Assembly: GCF_000717645.1 (NCBI RefSeq)
Contig: NZ_JNZZ01000002.1
Coordinates: forward strand, 310,001-374,000
Direction of reading: 5' to 3'
Source: Streptomyces californicus
Lineage (GTDB): Bacteria > Actinomycetota > Actinomycetes > Streptomycetales > Streptomycetaceae
Length of the DNA: 64,000 nucleotides
Shown here: one piece after another, positions 32,477 to 43,168 of the stretch
Layout of the letters: each line of letters starts with the position of its first letter
How positions within the stretch are numbered: position 1 is the first letter of the stretch
The notes under the pieces: generated by a model
What the model was told of the DNA's origin: nothing
Seen by the model: the letters and a program-made list of their open reading frames with translations, nothing else
Database searches by the model: none
Translations under genes and position numbers: made by a program

Positions 32477-33883
32477 TCACTTCCGCTCGTACGCGGCCAT
32501 CGCGGCCCGTACACCGGGGGAGAACAGCGCGGGTCCCAGCGCGTCGGAGTGCGCGAGCCCGGACGGGGACAGCCGGAGCAGACCGTCCGGCGCCGAGGCG
32601 TCCAGCCAGCCGCGCGCCGCGAAACCCGCCAGCTCGGCCGGGAAGTCCGTGCCCGGCTCCGTACCGAACCGGGCCCGGTAGTCGGCCACCGGCAGCCCCG
32701 ACGCCTGGAGCAGCGACTGCAGCAGATGCCGGCGGCGCGCCTCGTCCGCGTCGACGTACCGGCCGACCTCGGCCCGGGAGAAGTCCTCGGTGGCGGTGAA
32801 ACGGTCGATGATCGACCGGATCTCCCGCATGTCCACCGCGTAGTCGAAGGAGTAGTGCAGGGCCGAGGTGTACGAACGGGCACCGCAGCCGAGTCCGATC
32901 ATGCCGTCGGTCTGGCAGGCGTAGTCCTCGGGCCCCTCCTGCTCCCGGGGGGCGTCGGCGCGCCGGAACATTCGCATCGACACCTGCTCGTAGCCGTGCG
33001 CCAGGAGGTGATCGCGTCCCACCGCGTACAGCCGCAGCCGCTGCCGGTCCCAGGCGGCGTCCTCCTCGGCCCGTCCCGGCGCGTCGGCCGGGGCCCCGAT
33101 GCGGTGCAGCCCGGTGAGCGGGCGCACATAGAGCGGATACAGGTACAGCTCCTCCGGGCGCCAGGCCAGCGCGGCGTCCAGAGAGGTGAGCCAGGTGCGC
33201 TCGGTCTGCCCGTCGATGCCGTAGATGAGGTCGATGTTCAGCACCGGTATCCGGGCCTCGCGGATCCGGCCCAGCGCCGCCTCCACGTCGGCGCGGCGCT
33301 GCGGACGGACAGCGGCCCGCGCCTCCTCGTCCACGAAGCTCTGGACGCCGATGCTGACCCTCGTCGTGCCCCGGTCGGCGAGGACCGCCAGCCGGTCGGC
33401 GGTGGCGGTGGACGGCGAGGTCTCCACGGACAGGGGTATCGAGCGCAGGTCGGCGCCCATCCGCCGCTCGGCCGTGTCGCAGAGCCGTTCCAGCTCCCCG
33501 GCGGTGAGGAACGTGGGCGTCCCGCCGCCGAACGCCGCCGCAGCGAACCGCACCGGCTCCTCGTCGCCCAGCGCCTCGCGCACCGACCGGGCCTGGCGGT
33601 CCAGCGCGTCGAGATAGCGCGTCGTCAGTTCCTCGGGCGCGCCGATCCGGGTGAAGAGGTTGCAGAAGCCGCAGCGGACCTCGCAGAACGGTATGTGGAG
33701 GTAGAGCGAGAGGGCGTCCTTCGGTTCCGCCGCCCAGAGCGACCGCAACCGGGGCCGTTCCTCCAGCGGCCGGTAGGCCGTCTTGTGTGGATAGGCGTAG
33801 ACGTAGCTCTCGTACGGCCGGACGGCGGGGAGAGGGGGCGCGGTCGCCCCGGCGCTGGTGGCGGCGGTCGTGGTCGTCGTCAT
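32477..33883 (-). CDS. STM4012-family radical SAM protein (HemN-like)
   Basis: A 468-residue radical SAM protein with HemN/HemW-like architecture: YLHIPFCEVRCGFCNLF carries the CX3CX2C site, followed by FGGGTPTFL and SVETSPST. The C-terminal winged-helix-like part includes GCGARSYTSALHYS. It has the STM4012-family N-terminus (YVYAYPHKTAYRPL). HemN itself acts in haem synthesis, but this family is distinct and uncharacterised. Start ATG 33883; its ATG overlaps the stop of the sulfatase-like gene (ATGA), so the two are translationally coupled. Confidence 0.87.
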   Translation of the reverse strand: MTTTTTAATSAGATAPPLPAVRPYESYVYAYPHKTAYRPLEERPRLRSLWAAEPKDALSLYLHIPFCEVRCGFCNLFTRIGAPEELTTRYLDALDRQARSVREALGDEEPVRFAAAAFGGGTPTFLTAGELERLCDTAERRMGADLRSIPLSVETSPSTATADRLAVLADRGTTRVSIGVQSFVDEEARAAVRPQRRADVEAALGRIREARIPVLNIDLIYGIDGQTERTWLTSLDAALAWRPEELYLYPLYVRPLTGLHRIGAPADAPGRAEEDAAWDRQRLRLYAVGRDHLLAHGYEQVSMRMFRRADAPREQEGPEDYACQTDGMIGLGCGARSYTSALHYSFDYAVDMREIRSIIDRFTATEDFSRAEVGRYVDADEARRRHLLQSLLQASGLPVADYRARFGTEPGTDFPAELAGFAARGWLDASAPDGLLRLSPSGLAHSDALGPALFSPGVRAAMAAYERK

Positions 33884-34908
33884 CGGGTGGCCCCCGGTTC
33901 GTGCGGTGCGGTACGTGAGACGGGTACGGCGGGTACGGCGGTATCGGCCGGTCCGGTCGTCTCGGCCGGTTTCGCGGAGCCGGTCGGCTCGGTGGTCACC
34001 GTCTGTTCGGTCGGTCCGGTCAGTTTGGTCGAGTCGGTCGATCCGGTCGGTTCGAGGAAGAAGTGGGCGTACGGGACGGTCCAGACGGACGGGTGGCCGA
34101 GCCGGTGGCCGGTGTAACCGTCGTCCCCGTAGGCGGTGCCGTGGTCCGAGCAGACGACGGCGAAGCAGCGGCGCCGGCTGCTCGCCGCCGCGAAGAGGCG
34201 GCCGATGTGCCGGTCCACGTACTCCAGGGCGGCCGCGTGCGTGGCACGGGAGTCGCCCGCCTCCCGTGTCGCACCGGGCAGATGGAACCAGTTGGGCTGG
34301 TGCAGGGCGGAGACGTTGACGAAGAGGAACAGCCGCTGCTCGCGCGGGAGCGCCGCGACGACCTCCTCGGCCCTGGCGACCTGCTCCTCGAACGAGGTGG
34401 GCGAGGCGACTCCGAAGCCGGGCTCCCAGTGGCTCTCCTGGAACATCCCGGGCAGCACCGAGCCGAGCGGCCCCTGCCGGTTGAAGAAACCCACGCCGCC
34501 GACGCACACCGTGCGGTAGCCCTCGGCCGCCAGCCCCGACACCAGATCGGGTGTGTCGAAGACGAACGTGCCGTCCGCCGTCGTCTCACTGCCCGCGAAC
34601 CGCGCCGCGAACAGCCGCGGATGGGGCCCCGGGGACGCGGGCGTCGGCAGGAAGCCCGCGAACATCGCCTGGTGCGAGGCGTAGGTGAAACTGCCCGGAG
34701 CGTGCCGCTCCTCCCACACGCCGCCGGGCAGATGCCGGGCCAGGTGGGGGATGCGCCCGGCGGCCGCCAGTTCGACGGCCACGTCGTGGCGCAGCGTGTC
34801 CAGGGTGACCAGCAGCAGATCGTGGCTGCCCACGACCTCGCCCATGTCGAGGTGGCCCGAGCCGTCGGCCGGGCGGGCGGGGTCGGGGTCAGGAAGCGGT
34901 GACTGCAC
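33880..34908 (-). CDS. STM4013/SEN3800-family sulfatase-like hydrolase
   Basis: A 342-residue protein of the alkaline phosphatase/sulfatase superfamily. Metal-site motifs are LVTLDTLRHDVA at the N-terminus, and CSDHGTAYGDDG and HRLGHPSVW near residue 260-285. The usual sulfatase formylglycine Cys/Ser is not in the standard CXPXR form. The last 55 or so residues are a T/P/E/A-rich tail. No signal peptide, so it is probably cytoplasmic. Start GTG 34908 lies 8 bases after AAGGA and inside the end of the STM4014 gene (20-base overlap). Substrate unknown. Confidence 0.85.
   Translation of the reverse strand: MQSPLPDPDPARPADGSGHLDMGEVVGSHDLLLVTLDTLRHDVAVELAAAGRIPHLARHLPGGVWEERHAPGSFTYASHQAMFAGFLPTPASPGPHPRLFAARFAGSETTADGTFVFDTPDLVSGLAAEGYRTVCVGGVGFFNRQGPLGSVLPGMFQESHWEPGFGVASPTSFEEQVARAEEVVAALPREQRLFLFVNVSALHQPNWFHLPGATREAGDSRATHAAALEYVDRHIGRLFAAASSRRRCFAVVCSDHGTAYGDDGYTGHRLGHPSVWTVPYAHFFLEPTGSTDSTKLTGPTEQTVTTEPTGSAKPAETTGPADTAVPAVPVSRTAPHEPGATR
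33900..34052. repeat. Degenerate GGTCGG/TCGGTC hexamer tract coding for the STM4013 tail
   Basis: Over about 150 bases the sequence is dominated by overlapping variants of TCGGT, CCGGT and GGTCGG (for example GGTCGGTCCGGTCAG and GAGTCGGTCGATCCGGTCGG). On the coding strand this gives the repeated T-E/G-x-T residues at the C-terminus of the STM4013-family protein. The tract probably grew by slippage and may vary in length between strains. Confidence 0.5.
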
Positions 34909-36046
34909 GGTGGTTCCTTGCTCGGTCCAGTACGGCGGCGACCTGCGCCGCATAGGTGTTCAGGCCCTCGGCGCCGCTGCCCGGCAGACCGGTCAGTCCG
35001 GGCAGCAGATCGCCGAAGGCGTTGACCTCGCCGACGGCGAAGCGCCGCCAGCCGACGGCGGGCAGCAGATCGACGCCCACACAGGGCGTCGCCGGGAAGC
35101 AGGCCGCCGCCCGCTCGCACATCGCCAGGGCCTCGCGCCAGCAGCCCCCGGCCGCGGCCACGGCGGCCCGGACCTCGTCGAGGTCGCCGCGCACGCCGCC
35201 GAGATGCAGATTGGTCATCGGGCTCGTGCTGGTGCGCACCACGGCGTGCGTCGCCCGGCCGCCGACCACCACGATCCTCAGATCGGCGACGCGCCCCCGC
35301 TGCGACGCCTTCGGCAGCCAGCGTTCGACGTGCAGCCCGTCGGGCGCCAGCGCGTCCACGACCGCGCCGACCTCCGCCTCCGAGGTGTAGCGCCGCACCC
35401 GCAACGAGTTGAACAACCGGCCCGACCCGTCCCGCTCCACCGACGTGCTCGCCTGGATCCGGCCGGGCCCCGCCGTCTCCACGGCGAGCACCCCCGACGC
35501 GGAGGAGCCGTGCGCCAGCTTCACGAACGCGCGCGGCATCCGGTGGTCGCGCAGCAGCTCGCGTACGTCGGACCAGTCGCGGACCGGGGGCGCCGCCGGG
35601 CCCGACGTCGGCGAGGCGGGCACGGGGACCCCGGCACGGTCGAGGACACCGTGGCACAGCCGCTTGTCGAAGAGCACGCCGATGTCGGCGGGGGAGCCCA
35701 GCACCTCGGCCCCCGCCCCCCCTGCCGCACCCGCCACCGCCTCCACCGCCGCGGTGAAGCGCGCGTACCACCGGGCCGAACCCTCCACCCGGGTCGGGTC
35801 GTCGACCCCGCGCAGCGCCCGTTCCACCTCGGCGTCCTCGCCGGGCGAATCGAGCCGAACGCTCTCGCCGGGACGGAACTCCGCCTCGCCGCGCAGCACC
35901 CGGATCCAGGGCACCACCCGGGCCGGCGGCAGACCGGCGGCCCGCACGGCCTCCTCGAAGAAGGCGACCCGGCGGTTGTCCGGATTGCCGACCACCGCGA
36001 AACGCGGCGCCGGACCGCCCCCGGCGCTACTCGCTGACCGCGACAT
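34889..36046 (-). CDS. STM4014-family ATP-grasp-like protein
   Basis: A 385-residue protein. The N-terminus (FAVVGNPDNRRVAFFEEAVR) begins a Rossmann-like pre-ATP-grasp region. The middle and C-terminal parts have ATP-grasp features: FVKLAHGSSASGVLAVE (phosphate-binding Lys loop) and the metal-ligand region VGVDLLPAVGWRRFAVGEVN with NAFGDLLPGL. ATP-grasp enzymes ligate a carboxylate to an amine or thiol using ATP. Together with the two radical SAM proteins this suggests peptide or small-molecule modification. Start ATG 36046; it overlaps both neighbours by 20 bases. Confidence 0.83.
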   Translation of the reverse strand: MSRSASSAGGGPAPRFAVVGNPDNRRVAFFEEAVRAAGLPPARVVPWIRVLRGEAEFRPGESVRLDSPGEDAEVERALRGVDDPTRVEGSARWYARFTAAVEAVAGAAGGAGAEVLGSPADIGVLFDKRLCHGVLDRAGVPVPASPTSGPAAPPVRDWSDVRELLRDHRMPRAFVKLAHGSSASGVLAVETAGPGRIQASTSVERDGSGRLFNSLRVRRYTSEAEVGAVVDALAPDGLHVERWLPKASQRGRVADLRIVVVGGRATHAVVRTSTSPMTNLHLGGVRGDLDEVRAAVAAAGGCWREALAMCERAAACFPATPCVGVDLLPAVGWRRFAVGEVNAFGDLLPGLTGLPGSGAEGLNTYAAQVAAVLDRARNHRAVTAS

Positions 36047-36977
36047 AGCGTTCCGGTTCGTCGTCCGGGTCCCCGTAGTCCTCCTCGGCCTCGCCCGCCT
36101 CGACGACGGCGGGCGCGCACGCCGCCCGGATCCGCTCCACCATCGGCTCGGTGAGGTAGTGGTGACGCAGGTCGAGCAGCGAGAGGTGGTTCAGCGGCTG
36201 ACCGTTGAGCAGCGCCTCCCCGCCCGTATCGCTCAACGTGCCCATCGACAGCGCCAGCGACTCCAGTTGGGCGATCACGGGCGCCGAGCCCACGGCGGCG
36301 GCGATCTCGTCCTGGATCTCGCTGTTCTGCAGCCCCAGGTGGCGCAGCCGGGGGAACAGCCCGCCCGCCAGGACCGGCCGCACGTCCTCGACGGTCGCGT
36401 CGCCTCCGTACCACGAGCTGCCGAACCACAGATCCAGCCGCTCCAGCGCGGGCAGCTCACTCGCGGCGACCGCGCGCACCAGCTCACCGGGCAGCCCGCC
36501 GGACTCGAAGCGCAGCGACTTCAGCGCCCGGTGGCGCAGCGGACGCAGCGCGAGCCCCTCCTGCCCGCAGCCGCGCACGCCGAACTCCTCCAGCAGCGGC
36601 AGCGCTTCGAGCACCGGAGTGACGTCGCACATCCGCAGCCAGGAGATCTCGCACTCCTCGCCCTCCACATCGGCGAGGAACAGTCCGCGCAGCGCCGGGA
36701 AGCGGTCCGCGTGGGCGACGATCAGCTCCAGCACCGGGGCGAACGGCGTGTACTCGTCGTTCCACCAGGGGCCGATGACGAGCGCCCGGACCCGGGTCGT
36801 GTCCACCGTCTCCAGGAACTGCTCCCACAGGTCGGCGAAACCGGTCTCCTCGTCGTATTCGCACACCAGCCGCCAGGCCACGGAGTCGGCGGCGGGGAGC
36901 GGTCCGGACGACGGATCCGGGTTGTGCACCGGCAGCCCGTGGAAGTGCTCGAGGTGTTCGATGTCGATATGCGTCAT
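36027..36977 (-). CDS. STM4015-family leucine-rich-repeat-like protein, copy 1
   Basis: A 316-residue soluble protein. The N-terminus has HLEHFHGLPV; leucine-rich-repeat-like strands run through the C-terminal half (LPALERLDLW, FPRLRHLGLQNSEIQDEI, IAQLESLALSMGTLSDTGG, LNHLSLLDLRHHYL). It ends in a D/E-rich linker and the tail RYVAVSE. It is a neighbour-paralogue of the next upstream gene. The family has no known function. Start ATG 36977, 13 bases after the stop of copy 2. Confidence 0.82.
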   Translation of the reverse strand: MTHIDIEHLEHFHGLPVHNPDPSSGPLPAADSVAWRLVCEYDEETGFADLWEQFLETVDTTRVRALVIGPWWNDEYTPFAPVLELIVAHADRFPALRGLFLADVEGEECEISWLRMCDVTPVLEALPLLEEFGVRGCGQEGLALRPLRHRALKSLRFESGGLPGELVRAVAASELPALERLDLWFGSSWYGGDATVEDVRPVLAGGLFPRLRHLGLQNSEIQDEIAAAVGSAPVIAQLESLALSMGTLSDTGGEALLNGQPLNHLSLLDLRHHYLTEPMVERIRAACAPAVVEAGEAEEDYGDPDDEPERYVAVSE

Positions 36978-36990
36978 GGCGGCGTGCTCC

Positions 36991-37944
36991 CTATTCCGAG
37001 ACGGCGGTGTAGCGGCCCTCGGCGCCCCGGTCGCCCCAGGGCTCGCACCGCTCGGAGAGGTCGACGCGCACCCCGTGCGGCTCCAGTGAGGAGCGGACCC
37101 GCTCCTCCATCGCCTCGGTGAGGAAGTGGTGGTGGAGGTCGAGCAGTTCCAGATGGGTCAGGGGCTGGCCCTCCAGCAGGGCGGCCGCCCCCTCGTCGCC
37201 CAGCGTTCCGTTCGAGAGGTCGAGCACCCGCAGCCGGGCGACGACCGGGGCCGACGCGATGGCCGCGGCGATCTCGTTCTGGATCTCGCTGTTGCGCACA
37301 CCCAGGTGGACCAGCCGGGGGAAACGGGTGCCGGAGAGCAGCGGAGCGAGGTCGGCGACGTCGGTGTTCCCCTCGTACGCGGACACCCCGAGCCAGAGGT
37401 CGAGGCGCTCCAGGGCGGGTAGTTCGCTGTCCAGCACCCCGCGCACGACCTCGACGGGCAGCCCGCCCGCCTGAAGGGTCAGAGCCCGCAGCCGCTCGTG
37501 CTTCGTCGGCGGGAACACCAGGTCCGTGCCACCGCGCACGCCGAACTCCGTCAGCGCGGGGAAGGCGTGCAGCAGCGCCGTCACGTCGGACTGCTCGATC
37601 CAGGTGATCTCGGCCTCTTCCGCCTCCAGATCACCGACGAACACCGCCTCCAGAGCGGTCAGCCGGTCGGCGGCGGCGATGACGAGGCCGATCGGCACCG
37701 AGGACTTCTCCTCGTACGCCTCGCCCCACTGACCGATGATCAGGGCCCGGACCCCGGCCGGATCCACCGTCTCCAGGAAGCGGGCGAACGCCTCCTCCCA
37801 GGTCAGGTCGTCGTCCCCGTACGGATCGACCGAGATGCGCCAGGCAGCGGCGTCCGCGGCGGGCCGGGAGCCCCCGTCGCCCGTGTGCTGGAAGTCGACG
37901 GCCGGAAGGCCGCCGAACTCGTGCAGATGCTGCGCACCGTACAT
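36991..37944 (-). CDS. STM4015-family leucine-rich-repeat-like protein, copy 2
   Basis: A 317-residue paralogue of the adjacent downstream gene and the first gene of the minus-strand operon. The same landmarks appear in the same order: HLHEFGGLPAV, FLETVDPAGVRALIIGQW, the LRR-like LPALERLDLW, FPRLVHLGVRNSEIQNEIAAA, LTHLELLDLHHHFL, and the tail RYTAVSE. Start ATG 37944 lies about 40 bases after a damage-type -10 element. The extended frame up to 38529 is antisense to the divergent gene and is not used. Confidence 0.82.
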   Translation of the reverse strand: MYGAQHLHEFGGLPAVDFQHTGDGGSRPAADAAAWRISVDPYGDDDLTWEEAFARFLETVDPAGVRALIIGQWGEAYEEKSSVPIGLVIAAADRLTALEAVFVGDLEAEEAEITWIEQSDVTALLHAFPALTEFGVRGGTDLVFPPTKHERLRALTLQAGGLPVEVVRGVLDSELPALERLDLWLGVSAYEGNTDVADLAPLLSGTRFPRLVHLGVRNSEIQNEIAAAIASAPVVARLRVLDLSNGTLGDEGAAALLEGQPLTHLELLDLHHHFLTEAMEERVRSSLEPHGVRVDLSERCEPWGDRGAEGRYTAVSE

Positions 37945-37984
37945 GGCCCTGAGCTCCTGATCCTGGAACGGCTGATGTCCGCAA

Positions 37985-38007
37985 GGTCTATCAAGCCGCA
38001 CTGACAG
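37985..38007 (-). promoter_or_regulatory. RecA-NDp/PafBC-like promoter of the STM4015-4011 operon
   Basis: On the minus strand, CTGTCAGTG, 8 bases, then TAGACC. The published LexA-independent DNA-damage promoter of actinobacteria is TTGTCRGTG-N8-TAnnnT: 8 of 9 positions match in the first box and the TA of the second, at the exact spacing. The first gene of the operon starts 40 bases downstream. Confidence 0.6.
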
Positions 38008-38047
38008 CGCCGCGACCGGGACCCGTTCGGCCCCGCTCCCGGGGGCG

Positions 38048-38070
38048 TTGTCAGACCCTGCCCGTAGCGT
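38048..38070 (+). promoter_or_regulatory. RecA-NDp/PafBC-like promoter of the divergent operon
   Basis: TTGTCAGAC, 8 bases, then TAGCGT. It matches TTGTCRGTG-N8-TAnnnT at 7 of 9 positions in the first box and fully in the second, at the exact spacing. It lies 49 bases before the small YRQGDVL gene and 41 bases from the opposite-facing copy of the same motif. Confidence 0.6.
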
Positions 38071-38118
38071 TTTTTCCGTGGCCGGCACAGCGGGTGCCGC
38101 GACCGAGGGGAGACGTCC

Positions 38119-38445
38119 GTGTACCGGCAGGGCGATGTACTGATCATGGAACTGGACGAGTCGGCGGTGCCCGCCCCCTACCTGGAGGCCCCGGGCGAAC
38201 AGCGCGACGCACGGGGACGGTTGGTGCTCGCGCTGGGCGAGGTCACCGGGCACGCGCACGCCGTGCAGGGGCCCGGACGGCTGATCCGGGAAGCCGGGCC
38301 GTTCGGCCCGATGCTGCTCCATCTCCCGGAGGGCGGGCGGGTGGTGCACGAGGAGCACGCGGTGATCCCGCTCCCCAAGGGCTGGTTCCGCGTCGTGCGC
38401 CAGCGCGAGTACGCGCCGGGCGCGGTCCGCATCGTGGCGGACTGA
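38119..38445 (+). CDS. Small conserved protein of unknown function (YRQGDVL type)
   Basis: A 108-residue soluble protein beginning MYRQGDVLIMELDES, with a central LGEVTGHAHAVQGPG and a C-terminal HAVIPLPKGWFRVVRQREY. The QGDVL...TGHxH pattern recurs in small uncharacterised proteins of actinobacteria and cyanobacteria (recalled, not searched). The conserved His residues and the all-beta look could suggest a small-ligand or metal site. Start GTG 38119. It is the first gene of a two-gene operon with the DUF6745-like gene, facing away from the STM4015 operon, with a damage-type promoter upstream. Confidence 0.7.
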   Translation: MYRQGDVLIMELDESAVPAPYLEAPGEQRDARGRLVLALGEVTGHAHAVQGPGRLIREAGPFGPMLLHLPEGGRVVHEEHAVIPLPKGWFRVVRQREYAPGAVRIVAD

Positions 38446-38567
38446 CCGAGACCGGGGGCGGCCCTCCGGGGCCCGGCCCGCGCCGGGCTTCGGGCGGCGG
38501 CCGCACCGGGCACCACCCACCACAGACACAGATCAGAACGAGCACAGCAGGGGACGGGGACAAGCGG

Positions 38568-40870
<2,303 letters not shown>

Positions 40871-40969
40871 CACCGCCGACCGGAGCGGCTGCCCCGTTCA
40901 GCATCTTCTGGTCGCCCTGTCGTACAGCACGACCATAATGAGACGACACCGACTCCCTCAGGAGATGTT

Positions 40970-42175
40970 GTGACCGGCGCTGACCACTTGCTTCCGCTCC
41001 GCACCAAACTGCGCTCCCTGCGCACCGCGCCCTTCGGGGCCGACCCGGCCGGAGCGCGGATGGAGCGCATCCGCCGCTCGCCCCATTTCGTCGACGGTTC
41101 CTTCCAGAACCCGGTGGGGGCCCGGACCCGGCCCTCCGGCTCGACCGTCGAGTTCGCCAAGATCTACTTCCAGAAGGAGCAGCGGGCCCGCCGGACGCCG
41201 GACGGCACCGTGCCCGTGCACCCCACGACCCTCGCCGATCTGGCCGCACCACCCGTCTCGGGCCTACGGCTGACCTGGATGGGCCATTCCAGCGTGCTGG
41301 CGGAGATCGACGGCAGCCGCGTCCTGTTCGACCCGGTATGGGGTCAGCGCTGCTCCCCGTTCCCGTTCGCCGGACCCAAGCGCCTGCACCCGACGCCGGT
41401 GCCGCTGGCCGCGCTCGGCCCCGTCGACGTGGTGGTGATCTCCCACGACCACTACGACCACCTCGACCTGCCGACGATCCGCGCCCTGGCCGGAACCGAC
41501 ACGGTCTTCGCGGTGCCGCTCGGGGTCGGCGCCCACCTGGAGCGCTGGGGCGTCCCCGCCGGCCGGCTGCGCGAACTCGACTGGAACGAGACCGCGACCG
41601 TCGGCGGCATCCGGCTCACCGCCACCCCCGCACGCCATTTCTGCGGGCGCGGGCTGCGCAACCAGCAGCACACCCTCTGGGCGTCCTGGGCGGTCGTCGG
41701 CCCGGAGCACCGGATCTACCACAGCGGTGACACCGGCTACTTCCCCGGCTTCCGGGACATCGGCGCCGAACACGGCCCCTTCGACGCCACCATGATCCAG
41801 ATCGGTGCGTACTCGGAGTACTGGCCCGACATCCACATGACCCCCGCCGAGGGCATGCGCGCCCATCTGGACCTCCAGGGCGGCAGCCCGCACGGGGTGC
41901 TGCTGCCGATCCACTGGGGCACCTTCAACCTGGCCCCGCACGCCTGGGCGGAGCCCGCCGAGTGGACGAAGGACGCGGGCGACGAGGCGGACCAGCCGCT
42001 GGCGTTCCCCCGGCCGGGCGAACCGTTCGAGCCGGCCGGGATCCTGCCCGTGGAGCCGTGGTGGCGACCGCTGTCACCCGCGCTCGCCCGGCCGTGGCGC
42101 CCTGCCGAGGGCCAGGCGGCCGCCGGTCCCGCACCGGCGGCCCGGGGCGACCTCGACCTCGCCGGCGAGCGCTGA
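40970..42175 (+). CDS. Metallo-beta-lactamase-fold hydrolase (NAPE-PLD/UlaG-like)
   Basis: A 401-residue MBL-fold enzyme. The metal motif HDHYDHLD is at about residue 155, with further ligands in TPARHFCGR, YHSGDTGYF and IHWGTF. The N-terminal segment FQNPVGARTRPSG and ILPVEPWWRP near the end match the branch with N-acyl-phosphatidylethanolamine phospholipase D. It may act on a phospholipid-like diester, but the sequence does not prove this. Start GTG 40970 with AGGAG 6 bases upstream. Followed by a strong hairpin and convergent with the MerR gene. Confidence 0.88.
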   Translation: MTGADHLLPLRTKLRSLRTAPFGADPAGARMERIRRSPHFVDGSFQNPVGARTRPSGSTVEFAKIYFQKEQRARRTPDGTVPVHPTTLADLAAPPVSGLRLTWMGHSSVLAEIDGSRVLFDPVWGQRCSPFPFAGPKRLHPTPVPLAALGPVDVVVISHDHYDHLDLPTIRALAGTDTVFAVPLGVGAHLERWGVPAGRLRELDWNETATVGGIRLTATPARHFCGRGLRNQQHTLWASWAVVGPEHRIYHSGDTGYFPGFRDIGAEHGPFDATMIQIGAYSEYWPDIHMTPAEGMRAHLDLQGGSPHGVLLPIHWGTFNLAPHAWAEPAEWTKDAGDEADQPLAFPRPGEPFEPAGILPVEPWWRPLSPALARPWRPAEGQAAAGPAPAARGDLDLAGER

Positions 42176-42205
42176 CCCCGGACACTCGACACGCACCTCA
42201 CGGCA

Positions 42206-42236
42206 GAGCCGCCGCCGGGCCGTCCGGCGGCGGCTC
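42206..42236. terminator. Perfect hairpin between convergent MBL and MerR genes
   Basis: GAGCCGCCGCCGG and CCGGCGGCGGCTC form a 13-bp perfect stem with a 5-base loop in the gap between two convergent genes. Confidence 0.72.
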
Positions 42237-42265
42237 CACCCGTTCCGGGCGGTCGGTCCCGGTGG

Positions 42266-43030
42266 TCAGGCGAGCCGGACCGCGTACACCTCGATGGCGT
42301 CGCGCTGGTAGGCGGCCAGGCCCGGTGCGATGGCCTCGTACGCCGCGCGCCACTCCTCGTTCTCCACGCAGGACCGCCCGACGGCCCGGTACTCGTCGGC
42401 CGAGGCGACATGCAGGTCGTTCAGCGCCCGGTACTGCGCGTCGATCTCCGCCTGCACGGGCTCGGCGTCGGCCGGGGTACCGCCGGCCATGTGCTCGGCC
42501 AGCCGGATCATCAGCGCCGTGCGCTCGCGCTGTCCCGCCTCGACCTCGGCCGGGGGCATGGCGGCGGTCCGCCGCCGCGTCTCCTCGGCGAGGCCGGGGA
42601 AGTCGCGCAGGTTCTCCTCGTACCGGGAGGGCTGGATGCCCTCGAACAGGTTCTCCGGTCGGTTGATGGCGGTCATGGTCGTACCGTCCCTTCTGGACTG
42701 TTCCAGTTCGGCGATCGTGCGGGAGACGGTCGCGGCCAAGGCGTCGAGCCGGTCCCGCTCGGAGACCAGCCGCAGGCGGTGGCTCCGCAGGGCCTCCACC
42801 GTGTCGACCTGATCGGCCACGACCCGGCCGATCTCCGGCAGCCCGACGCCCAGGGCGCGCAGGACGAGGATCTGCTGCAGCAGCAGGAGTTGGTGCTCCT
42901 CGTAGTAGCGGTGGCCGTTCGAGCCGATCCGGGCCGGCGGCAGCAGGCCGATCTCGTCGTAGTGCCGCAGGGTCCGAGCGGTCACCCCCGACATGCGGGC
43001 CACCTCGGAGATCGGCCAGTCCTCCGCCAC
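42266..43030 (-). CDS. MerR-family regulator with TipAS effector domain
   Basis: A 254-residue TipA-like regulator. A MerR DNA-binding domain (ISEVARMSGVTARTLRHYD and YYEEHQLLLLQQILVLRALG) and coiled coil cover residues 1-110. A helical TipAS domain follows from NLFEGIQPSRYEENLRDFPG to the end; it binds thiopeptides and other hydrophobic compounds in TipA. Start GTG 43030 with GGGAG upstream. A promoter with a 19-base spacer and central dyad lies 56-86 bases upstream, which fits autoactivation as in tipA. Confidence 0.9.
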   Translation of the reverse strand: MAEDWPISEVARMSGVTARTLRHYDEIGLLPPARIGSNGHRYYEEHQLLLLQQILVLRALGVGLPEIGRVVADQVDTVEALRSHRLRLVSERDRLDALAATVSRTIAELEQSRRDGTTMTAINRPENLFEGIQPSRYEENLRDFPGLAEETRRRTAAMPPAEVEAGQRERTALMIRLAEHMAGGTPADAEPVQAEIDAQYRALNDLHVASADEYRAVGRSCVENEEWRAAYEAIAPGLAAYQRDAIEVYAVRLA

Positions 43031-43085
43031 GTCCTCACTCCCTCACCATCGCTTCACCGGGCCGGTTTCTCCGGCCCTGGTCATG

Positions 43086-43116
43086 ACCGTAGGAGCTGCC
43101 GCAGCGGCAACTTCAA
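43086..43116 (-). promoter_or_regulatory. MerR-type promoter of the TipA-like gene (19-base spacer)
   Basis: On the minus strand, TTGAAG, 19 bases, then TACGGT. The spacer holds the dyad GCCGC-T-GCGGC. The overlong spacer with a central inverted repeat is the hallmark of promoters activated by MerR proteins. Confidence 0.65.
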
Positions 43117-43168
43117 GCCTCCGGCCGCACCGGTCGGCGGCGTTGCCCGCCGGGCCGGGACCGGCGGC

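Noticed and set aside
34020..35771. A 583-codon minus-strand frame overlapping the STM4013 and STM4014 genes
   Set aside because: It is in a different frame from both genes, is Arg/Gly/Ala-rich with no family motif, and the two real genes are supported by clear motifs and coupling.
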